Source: CAZMGV01 sp964565925 (GTDB lineage Bacteria; JAGRBM01; JAHCIT01). From it: a stretch of DNA of 64,000 bases. The stretch covers positions 1-64,000 of the forward strand of contig CAZMGV010000012.1 of the NCBI GenBank assembly GCA_964565925.1. Reading direction: 5' to 3'. The position numbers were made by a program, and so were the translations under genes. Positions within the stretch are counted from its first letter, which is position 1. Each line of letters begins with the position of its first letter. Of the stretch, positions 1 to 11,330 are shown piece after piece. Under the pieces are notes generated by a model. It worked only from the letters and a program-made list of their open reading frames with translations. It did not search any database and had not been told where the DNA came from.

Positions 1-3000
1 AGAACGGACCGTATACCACCGGCAGGTTCACCCCGTCCGTCACGCTGATCGTGATGCCCGAATACGTCCCGGCGTTGCCCACGGTCGGGCCGCTCAGGTT
101 GCCTGTCAGCGTGTTGAAGGTCGTCCAGGGCGGCTGGTTCGTGATCGAATAGGCCAGCGTCTCGGCCGGTAGGCTTGCGTCAGTCGCGTTTGCCGTAAAG
201 CTGAAGGCCGGGCCTTCCGGCGTCGCGATATCGGCCAGCGCCGGCACGAATGCCGGAGGCGCGTTCACTACAATGTTAAAGACAATCGATGGGGCGGCCG
301 CGAGGGCGCCGTCGGTCACTCCGATGGTGACACCGTTGTACGGCCCCACGTCACCAACCGTCGGCGTGCCGGAGAGCTTTCCGGTTGTCGTATCAAAATT
401 CGCCCAGCTCGGCTGGGCCGCAATGGTAAACGTCAGTACGTCCCCGTTCACGTCCGATGCCGTCGGCGTGAAGCTGTACGGGATGCCCGGCGCCGCGACG
501 AGCGAAGGAACACCCGAAATGACCGGCGCACCGTTCACCTTGATCATAAACGGCGTCAGGCTGACCGGCGGGTTAATGCCGTCAGTCACCGTGATCTGGA
601 TCGGACCGTAGTTGCCAATCGCGGCCGGACCGTTCTTGGTCAACGTTCCCGTTGTCGTGTCGAAGCTCGTCCACGACGGCTGGTTCGACGAGATGCCGTA
701 CACCAGCGTGTCGGCGTCAGGATCCGACGCCGTCACGCTCACCGTCAGCGCCGCTGCCGGCGTGGCGAGCGAATAAACAGCGCTGGGCTGCAGCGTCACA
801 TCCGGGGGAGCGTTCAGGTTGATATCGACCGTATACATGACGTTATTGAATCCGTCGTCCAGGTCGTAATCCACCGAATACGTGGGACCGCTCAACCAGT
901 CCGCATGCGTCGGCAGACCGGTGATCTTGCCGGTCGTCTGGTCACAGACGGCCCAGGGCGGGCAGGTGACGCCGAAGCTGTAAGTCACCGTATCGTCGTT
1001 CGCATCGGTCACTGTCGGCGTGTAGGTGAACACCGTATTTATCGGGGCCGTCACGCTGGTTGCCGACGTGAGCACCGGGTCGCCGTTCACCTTGAACAGG
1101 AAGACCGGGAAGCTCACCGGGTCGTTAATCCCGTCGGTAACTGTCACCGTTATCTCGTAGTTGGCAGCCTCGGTGGACAGGCCGGTCAGATCGCCGAACT
1201 GGCCGCCGGTCGGTATGAACGTCGCGAAATCCGGCTTGTTAGTGATTGTCCAGAGAAGCGTATCGCCACCATCGTATTCGGTGACATAGCTACTGAAGTC
1301 GTAGAGGAACGTATCGCCGATAGCAATAACGTCGGACGCCAGGAACCCGCTGAGGTCCAGTACCGGCGGCGCGTTCAGGACGATATCGACCGATACCGTT
1401 ACCGTGTTGAATCCGTCGTCCAGGTCGTAATGCACCGTGTAAGTCGGGCCGTCGAAGTAGTTCTCAAGACCCGGTGTGCCGGTGATCTTGCCAGTCGTGT
1501 TATCGCATGTGGCCCAGTACGGACAGGTAAGAGGGTCGATGTTAATAGAGACGTTGTCGTTGTTTACATCGACTATGTCCGGTGTGTACGTGAGCGGCTT
1601 GTTGAGCGGGAACGTCTGCGAAGTGTTGGTGATCGTCGCGTCGCCGTTCACCTTGATCGTGATCGCCGGGAATACCACCGGATCGTTGATACCGTCCGTC
1701 ACTGTTACCACGATGGGGCCGAAGTTGCCGACCTCGAACGAGTCGCCGTTCTGGTCTTCCAGACTTCCGAAGTTGTTGTTCATCGAAGCGAAATACGGCA
1801 AACCGGTCGCCGAATAGTCTTGCGCCGGACCGTCCAAGTCGAAAATATAGGACGACAGATCGATCTGGAAGGTATCCCCCGAATCGATGACCAGGATTCC
1901 GCCCGGATAGTCGAGATTGAACTGCGTCAGATCCAGTAACGGCGGGAAGTTCAGGTTCACAGTGACGGCATAATTCGTGACGGTTGTACCGTCATCCAGA
2001 TCATAATCGAATGTATAGGCCGAACTGTTATCCCAATCGGTGAGGGTCGGGAGACCGGTCACTTTGCCTGTCGTGGAGTCGCAAACAGCCCAGTCCGGAC
2101 AGAAGTTGATACCATCAATAATAACCGTATCCCCGTTCGGATCCGTGAATGTCGGCGTGTAAGTGAACGGTTTTCCGGTCGGGATCGTCAGGTTCTGACT
2201 GCTGGTCAGTACGGGGCCTTCGTTCACCTTGATCGAGAACGCCGGGAGCGACACCGCCGGGAAAACGTTGTCCGTCACTGAAATGACGATGTTGCTGTAG
2301 AGCCCGGCCTGCGCGCTGGTCAGCGCACTGGCGGAGTATAGCTCGCCGGTGGCGCTGTCGAACGTCGCCCAGGACGGCAGGTTGCTTACGGTAAAGGTCA
2401 CCGTTTCACCGTCCGCCTCGATTAATCCCGGCAGGAAGTCGTAGAAACTACCCACATCCACTGACGCGAACGGAACGCCCGAGATCACCGGCGGCGAATC
2501 CGCAAGGATCGTGAATTCCGGATACTGCACGTAGGTCGTGCCGCCGTCGTCGGTCACGCGCAGAACCACGTGCTGCCAGGAGCCGGACGCGAGCGGCGTG
2601 CCGCTCAGGTTGCCGGTCGCGGGGACGACAGACAGCCAGGGCGGCGCGTTCAGGAGGCTCCACACGAGAGCCGGCGAATCGAAATCCACGACCGTGGGGG
2701 TGTAACCGGCCACGCCGCCGTACGGGCTGTTCACGTCCACCTGAGTCGGCGGCGGATTGCTGATAACCGGCTTCGCGTTCACCGAAATGGTGAAACCGGG
2801 AAGCGCCTGGAGCGGGTTGAAGCCGTCAGCCACGCGGATAACCAGCGCTCCGGAGGTGCCGAAATCGAGCTGCGACGGCGTGCCGGTGATGGCGCCGGTG
2901 GTCGTGCTGAAGGCCGCCCAGGCCGGCAGGTTCGCCGGGGTCTGGAGCGAGAAGGTCAGCGTGTCGTTCTCCGGATCGGTCACCGCCGGAACGAACGAGT

Positions 3001-6000
3001 AGAGCTGGTTCGGCTCGGCGCGGGTCGCCGGCGTGCCGGAGATGACCGGCGGCGCGTTTACAGTAATGTCGAACGCGGGCAGCGAAACCGCCGGGCTGTA
3101 CGGATCGGACACGGAGATCACGATACCGGTGTAGCTGCCGGTATCGGTCGGAGCCGGGGTTCCGGAGAGCTGGCCGGTCACCGTATTGAACGCCATCCAG
3201 ACCGGCTTGTTCGTAACCGACCAGACCAGTGTGTCGGTTTCCGGGTCAGTCGCCGTCGGCGTGTAGCTGTAGGGCGTGCCGGCCGCGAGTATCGCGTTCG
3301 TCGGCGCCGGTGATGTGATCGTCGGCGGGCCGTTCACGATAATCGTGTACGGAACCGCGGCGGTCGAAGCCGTGCCGTCCGACAGCGTGATCGTGAAGTT
3401 GTACGTGGCCACATCCGGGATTCCGGGAACGCCCGTGATCTTGCCGGTCGACGGATTGCACGCCGCCCACGTGGGGCAGGTGAGGAACGTGAACGTGAAC
3501 GGTTCCGGTGTAGCCGTGGAATCGTTCGGATCGGAGAACGTCGGCGTGAACGAGAAGGCCGAGCCCGGCACCGCGATCGGCGGTACCGTTCCGGTCAGCG
3601 TCGGGGCGCCGTTCACCTTGATGCTGAACGTCGGCAGGAAGGCGACGCCGCCGTTGCCATCCGCCACGGAGATGAGGATGTCCTTGTAGAGGCCGATATC
3701 GGTGACCGACGTCGAACCCGACAGCACGCCGGTGACGGTATTGAAGGTCGCCCACGACGGCAGCTTGTCGATACTGAAAACGAGTCCGGCCGGTGCGCCG
3801 TCGGGATCGGAGGCCACCGGAGTAAACGGTCCGTAGTTGGCCCCGGCCGCGACTACGGTCGGCGGCACGCCGGAGATCACCGGCGGAGCGTTGACGACGA
3901 TCAGCCAGCTCAGTTCGACGGGCGCCGAGAAACCATCATTGGTGGAGATCAGCACCACATAGCTGCCGGTATCCGACAGGGCGGGCGTGCCGCTCAGGGT
4001 CACCGTGTAAGGATCACCGGGGAGCACCGGAGCCGTGACGACCGGAGCGCCCAGCCAGCCGGACTGATCGTCCGCCGTAACCACCAGCGCGTCGCCGTCG
4101 GGATCGACCGCGTTGATAGTGAGCGTATAGGCCGCCAGCGGGGGCGCCAGATGACCCGAAGTCGTCGAGAGCACGGGCGGGGTATTCACCCGGAGGCTGA
4201 TCGAGAGCGGCGCCGAGTTCACCAGTCCGTCATTGGCGGTGATATCGAAATTGTAGAGACCTGAATCTGCGGCTAGCGGCGTGCCGGATACCTTGCCGGT
4301 CGCCGTATCGAAATCCGCCCACGCCGGACGATTCGTGATCGAGAACGTGAGCGGATCGTTGGAGGCATCAACCGCGGTCGGCGTGAACTCGAACAGCACG
4401 TTCGAATTGATCACCGCAGCCGGAGAGCCGGACAGAACCGGCGCCGTATTCACCCGGATGTCGAATTTCGGCAGACAGACCGGCAGACTGTTGAAGTCGG
4501 TCACGCAGATCGTGACATCCGTATAGTTTCCACCGTCCGCAACCGCCGGCGTACCGCTCAGGTTTCCGGTGATCGTATCGAACGTGGCCCACGAAGGCTG
4601 ATTCGTGATCGAGAACCGGAGGGTGTCGAGCAGCGGAGATTCCGGATCGACCGCCACCGGCGTAAAACCGCCAATGGGGTTATACGGATTTCCGGCCGTC
4701 ACCAACGTCGCCGGCACGCCGCCGATCGTCGGCGGAGTGTTCACCACGATATCGAACGGCGGCAGGAATACACTCTGGAAGCCGTCGGAGACACCCACCC
4801 GGATACCCGCGTAGGTTCCACGGTCACTGACTGCTGGCGTGCCGGACAGTTGGCCGGTCACCGGATTCAGTGTGGCCCACGACGGGATGTCGCTGCCGAT
4901 AAAGGTCAGCGTATCCAGCGGATCGATGTCCCAGCCAAAGAAGGTGTAGTCGTACAGCACCGCCACGTTGGCCAGGGTCGGCGGCGTACCCTCTATATAA
5001 GGCAGCGTGTTCACCTGGATGCTGAACGGCCCCAGTACATAGGCCGGGTTGATGCCATCGGAAACCGAGATTGAGATATTCGAATCGGTTCCGTAGTCGA
5101 CTGCGCCCGGCACGCCGGTTAATGAACCGTCCGTGTAGCTGAACGTCGCCCAGGTCGGCTTGTTCGTAATCGAATAGGTGAACGGCTTGTACGGATTGTT
5201 CGCGTCCGCAACCGTCACCGGCTTGAACGTATAAACTTGGTTGGTGTTAGCAATCGGATCGGGAACCCCCGTCAGGTAAGGAGGCGTCCGGGTTTCGTCG
5301 ATAGACATCACCCCGTTCAGTTGCACCAGGTTTACCGCATCGGTGGCCTGCACCGTATACGGGCCCTGACCATACTGATTCAGGCCCGGCAGACACATGA
5401 TCCGGGATTGCGCCGGCTGAACGACCGTCATGGCCGTAAGATCGTACGACGGGGTCAGGTGGTAAGGATCGACGCCCGGATCGATGCTCGACAGAACGAT
5501 CGGATCACCTTCAAGATCGGTAACCGTGTAGGGGATATAGGTCGGGATATACCGGGGGCACTTGACGTCCGGGAACGGGCTCCCGACGGTCAGCTGCGGC
5601 GCGCCGTTAACATACACGTCAAATGGGGCCGAGAACGTGGTCACATATCCGTCGCTGACCTGAATCTGGATATTCGAATACGTGTTGCCGGCATTAACCG
5701 ATGACGCGTCGAAATCCAGATAGGGCTCATATATGGGGAACTCGGTGGATCCAATATTAACGTAGGAGATCGCCAGGAATGGCGGATTGTTGATCAGTGT
5801 CAGAGCTGAATCCGGGCCGTCGGGATCGGTAACGGTAATGGCAATATTCGTATGACGGCCGTCGGAAGAGACCTGCGCCGGGACAGCGGCCGTCACTACC
5901 GGTGCAATGTTCACGACCAGGCGGATCGGCTCCATGGCCACCTGGAAGTTCCCGTCGGACACGGTCACTTCGACAACATAGGCGCCGGTATCGTCCGCGA

Positions 6001-9000
6001 ACGAACTGACCGCCGGGGTGCCCGAAATCTGACCCGTCTGGCTGTTGATACTCAGCCAGGAAGTCCCGATTGGATTTCCGTAGCCTATAATCTTGTCAAC
6101 CGGATCGAGCAGCCAGTTGTGATACAGCCCACCACTGTTTGGCAGACCGCCGTGAGCGACTTTGCTGACTTTCAGCTGGTAGGTGAGAACGTCGCCGTCC
6201 GGATCATTCGACACCGGCGTAAATACCAGCGGATTGTTCGGCTGGATCACATAGGGCAGTGCGAGTGCCTGGGTAATCGTCGGCGGTGAATTCACGATAA
6301 TCGCGAAAGGCGGCAGCGATACGGAGCTGAGGCCGTCCGAAACCGAAACGACAATGCCTTCGTATTTCCCGCCAGGCGTTGCGGTCGCGGTGTCGTAGAT
6401 TTCACCTGTAACGGTATCGAAACTCGCCCAGGAAGGCAGGTTGGACACGCTGAACGTCAGCGTGTCCAGCGGATCGATGTCGAAAGCGGTCGGAATAAAC
6501 GAGTAGGCGGCGCCGATAGCGACCTGGGTAACCGGCGTGCCTTCGATGACGGGCGGTGTATTGACGTTGATCGTGAAGATCAGCGACGCGGAATCCAACC
6601 CATCCGAAACCGTAAGCGTCACAGGATAGGCGCCGCGATCCTCGGCAATTGGCGTTCCGGACAGAGTGCCAGTGACTGGATCGAAATTGGCCCAATGCGG
6701 CCGGGTAACGCCAATCGAATACGAATAGGAATCGGTTTTCCCGCCCGTCGCCACCGGCGTGAAGCTATACAGCTGGTTGGCGATAGCCACAGTCGAAGGC
6801 GTTCCGCTGATGATCAGGTCGTTCCGGACCGTCACGGTGAAATCTGCCGTGCAGACTGGAGTGCCAAAACCGTCCGATGCACAGACGCCGAACGTGGCGG
6901 TGGAGCCAAACGACCCTGCCGGATTGCCCGATACCTGGCCTGTCAGCGTATTCAGCGAAGCCCATGGCGGCAGTGTGCCCGTGGAGGAGTAGGTCAATAC
7001 ATCCGGCTCCGGGTCGGTTGCATTATTTGCGGGGAACAGCACCGTTACACCGGCCGTATCTGACACGATGATATTCCCGGGTGCCGGCGTCGCAAACGAC
7101 GGAGCGCCGTTGACGGTGAGATTATAGACCAGCTGCGCCGCCCAGGTCGTGCCGTTATCATCACTCACCTGGATGGTGACATTGTTAGTAGTACCCGTAT
7201 CGGCCTGTGTCGGCGCACCCGACACCTTGCCTGTGTTGATATCAACAGATGCCCACAACGGCAGGTTCAGCGCCTGGAATTTCAGCGTATCGCTGTTCGG
7301 ATCGCTCGAAGTCGGCGTGAAGCTGTAGGGCTGTCCGGCGCGGACGACCGTCACCGGCGTTCCGCCGATCACCGGCGGACCGTTTACCTTGATGGTGAAC
7401 TTGGTAAGCGCCACCGGCGGATTGATGCCGTCGGAAACCGAGATCTGAACGTCCTTGTAGTTACCGATCAGCGCGTTCGTCACGACTGCGCTCGTGAGCG
7501 CACCGGTAGTCGTATCGAAATTGGTCCAGGACGGCTGCTTATCGATACTCCAGATGAGCGTGTCGCTGTCCACCGCGTCCGTCGCCGTCACATTGACCGC
7601 CAGCATGTCGACCGTGGGCTGCAGGACATAAACGGCGTTCGGCTGCAGCGTAACGGTCGGCGGTTCGTTCAGCCGGACCGGGGCGGTCAGCACGACCGGG
7701 ACAAACCCTGCCGTTCCGTCTGTGACCGTGTACTGCACGTTCCAGAGCTGCTGGACCTGATGATCCGCTTCCGTCGGGGTTCCGCTGATGAAACCGGTTG
7801 CTACATCGCACACCGCCCAGGTCGGACAGTTGGCGATCGACTGGATGACCACATCGTCGCCGTTCGGATCCCCAAACTCCGGATTAAAAGAGAATGACTG
7901 GTCGACGGGTGCAACCGCAGGTGCGTTCGTCAGGACCGGCGGACCATTTACCGTAATTGTAAAGAAGCCGTAATTGACAGAAGGGTTAAGACCGTCGGAA
8001 ACGCTGATTCTGATGGCGCTATAGGGCCCGACATCCGCGGCGGTCACCGTGTACAGACCACTGGTAAGAGCGCCTGAATTGGTGTCGAAAATTGACCAGG
8101 ACGGATTGTTGATTATGCCCCAGGTCAGCGTATCCAGATCCGCGTCGGTCGCCGCCGCCGTGAAGTTCAGCGTGTCGCCGATCTGCAGGACGATGTCCGC
8201 GAGCGGCGGTGTGAATACCGGCGGTGAATTCACGATGATCTGGAAGGCCGGAAGACAGTCGGCCGGGTTGGGCAAGGCGAGGGGTGCCGTATCGTCGTCA
8301 ACACAGATCTGGATACCGGGGTACGGCCCCGCATTCGCCAGCGAAGGCGTACCAGACAGCTTGCCGGTGGCAGCATCGAATGTCGCCCAGGACGGCTTGC
8401 CGATGACCGAGAAGGTCAGCGTATCGCTGTTCACGTCGGTGGCCGTCGGCGTAAAGGTGTACAGAACAGCCGGCGGAGCAACGAGTGACGGAGAACCGGA
8501 TATGGTCGGCAGGCCGTTCACCTTGAGATCGAAGGTGGAAGTTGCCGTGCCGCCGTTCGAATCCGTAACGGTCACCGCGATACCGGGGTAGTTGCCGGCA
8601 TTGGCGCCGGTGGCCGCTCCCGAAGCGGTAATCTGGCCGGTCGTCGGGTTAAAGGTTGCCCACGACGGCAGGTTTGCGACCGAGAACGAGATCGGGTCGT
8701 TGTCGCCGTCAGATGCATACGGCAGCGCCGCCGGCGAACTGTAAGGCGAACCGGCGGTCACAAGGGTCACCGGCAGGTTCACGCCGGAGAATACAGGAAG
8801 CGTATTCACGATCACGGTAAAATCAGGCAGATACACCCGCGGATTGACACCGTCGGAGACGGAGAACCGCAGCACATAGGAACCGTTCTCCGCACCGGAT
8901 ACATTCGGAGTGCCCGAGAAGGTCGTTTCATACAGGCCCGCGGCGATCGGGTTGCCCACGTTCGGCGTCAGTGCGGCGGCCGCACCGGTCCAGACCGGAA

Positions 9001-11330
9001 GATTCTGCACCTGGAAGGTCAGCGCGTCGCCGTCCACATCCAGCGCGCGGATCACGAGCGAATAGGCCGCGCCGGGAGTCGCCACCGTATTCGCCGGGCT
9101 CATCAGGTAGATCGACGGCGGGCTGTTGACCGTGATCGTGAACCCCAGCGGCGAGCTGAGGGTCGAAGACAGCGGCGGAACACCGTCGTCGGTCGCGGTA
9201 ATCTGGATACCTGCATAGGTCCCGCCGTCATCGGCGACCGGAGTGCCGGACAGCGTGCCGGTGGAGGTATCGAACTGCGCCCAGGCGGGCTTGCCGGTGA
9301 TACTGAAGGTGATCGGGTCGCTGTTCGGATCGGCGACGACCGGGGTAAACGTGTACGGCGTGCCGGCCTGCGCGGTCGCACCAGGCGTGCCGCTGATGAC
9401 CGGGGCGCCGTTCACCTTGATCGAGAACGCCGCCATCGAGACCGCCGGGAAGTTGTTGTCCGTCACCGAAATGACGATGTTGTTGTCGTTGCCCGCGTCT
9501 GACTGGGCCGGCGTACCGGAAAGGGTACCGGTCACCGGGTTGAAAGTGGCCCATGACGGCTTGTTGGTGATCGAGAAGGTAAGCACGTCGCCTTCGGGGT
9601 CGCTAACGGCCGGCGTGAATGCCGGATACGCCGCGCCGGCATTAACCGTCGTGGCCGGGACAGCTGCCGGAGGCGCCGGGTCGAACGTCGGCGGCTGGTT
9701 CACAATGACTGTGAAGGGCGCGAGCGAAACCGTTTCCGGACCGGCCGCATCAGTAGCCGAAATGATAATATCGACCGTGGAACCGGCGGTGGTGACCGAA
9801 GTGTTCGTGATCGCGCCGGTGGCGGAATTCAGCGTCGCCCAGGACGGGATCCGGTTGGCGGTGAAGGTGATCAGGTCGCCTTCGGGATCGATGGCACTCA
9901 CAGTCGAAACATATGCGCCGATGGCCGCGCCGACGTTGACCGACGTTTTGGGCATGCCCGGCGGGAATCCGATCGTCGGCAGCGCATTCACATTGATGCT
10001 GAAGGTCGGCAGCACGACCGGCGTGTTGTACGGGTCAAATACCGATATAACGATGCCCGTGTAGTTGGCGGCGTCCGCCTGGACAGGCGTGCCGCTGAGT
10101 TCGCCGGTGGCAGAATCGAAAATCGCCCACGGCGGAAGCTGTCCGTTCACCGCAAAGACGAGATCGTCATTTTCAGGATCGTCCGCCGTCGGGGTGAACG
10201 AGTAGGCGACGCCCGGGTAGGCGCGGCTCTGCGGCGTTCCGCTGAGTGAGGGCGGTCCGTTCACATCGATCGAGAATGCCGGCAGCGAAACCGCCGGGTA
10301 GACGTTATCGGTGACCGAAATGATGATATTGGTGAAGCTGCCGGCGTCCGACGGGCCGGGAGTGCCGCTGATCTGGCCGTTCACCGTATTGAACGAGGCC
10401 CACGACGGCAGGTTCGAAACCGAGAAGGCGAGCGGATCGCCGATCGGGGTATAGGTCACGCGGTAACTGTCACCCGGGGCAAAGGACTCGCCATTGGACA
10501 GCAGACCCGCAAAAGTGACCGTATTGCCGACGACGAGGGTGGCCGTCGCCTGGGCGATCGGCCCTCCACCCTGCATCTTCTCGACGATGGCGCCGGGGGC
10601 GATACCCAGCGCAAAGAAATTGCGTCCGGCATCGACAAGTGTCGATGTGCTTCCACCGGTCGCCGAACCTGTGAACACGGCGTCGCCGTCAACAGCCGTC
10701 GGGGTAAACGAATACAGAAGATTCACGCCAGCCGTCGTGCCCGGGGTACCGCTGATGGTCGGCGGCGAGTTCACGGTGATCGTAAACGGCGCCAGCGACA
10801 CGGCCGGCCAGTACGGATCCTGAACCGAGATGATGATGTTCGCGTAAGAGCCCGGAGCCGCCGTACCGGAAATGGTGCCGTCGACCGGGTTGAACGCCGC
10901 CCAGCCGGGCAGGTTGGAAACCGTAAAAATCAGCGCCGGGATGTCGGACGCATCCGGTTCGGTCACGCTCGGCGTGAAACTGTAGGCCGCACTGTTGGCG
11001 ACAAATAGCGCCGGGGAGCCCGAAATCGACGGCGCAGAGTTCACCCGGATGCTGAACGGAGCCAGCGAAACCGGCGAGTTGTTCCCGTCCGATACCGTGA
11101 TCGTAATATTGTTCGTGATTCCCGAATCGGCCTGCGTCGGCGTTCCCGTCAGCGCACCGTTCGTCGCGTTGAACGAAGCCCAGGTCGGCTTGTTCGTGAT
11201 CGAGAAGACGAGCGGATCGCCGTCCTGGTCGACCGTGACCGGCGTGAAGCTGTAGGCCTGGCCGGGCTTGATGAGCGCCGCCGGAGTGCCGTTCATGGAC
11301 GGCCGGTTGTTGCGGCCGATGAACACGGTG
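1..11330 (-). repeat. About 39 tandem Ig-like (He_PIG-type) repeats within the giant gene
   Basis: Each unit is about 85-100 residues (roughly 260-300 bp). It carries a recurring core: VNxPPxISGTP, then YSFTPxxxDxxxDxLxFSIxNxPxWAxFDxxTGxLSGTP, then a turn and ITVSDGxxxPVxLPxFxIxVN. I counted about 39 units by eye in the translated minus strand, and the array continues past the window edge. The units are diverged from one another at DNA level, which argues for an old array rather than recent amplification. The core resembles the putative Ig domain He_PIG/cadherin-like repeats of bacterial surface proteins. Confidence 0.85.

Noticed and set aside
905..1939. Long plus-strand open frame (344 residues) in the Ig-repeat region
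   Set aside because: Antisense to the giant gene. The product is a low-complexity Arg/Val-rich mirror of the repeats, with no start context.
1..11330. CRISPR array in the repeat-rich left end
   Set aside because: The period is about 260-300 bp and the repeats are diverged, protein-coding Ig units, not short identical repeats with unique spacers.
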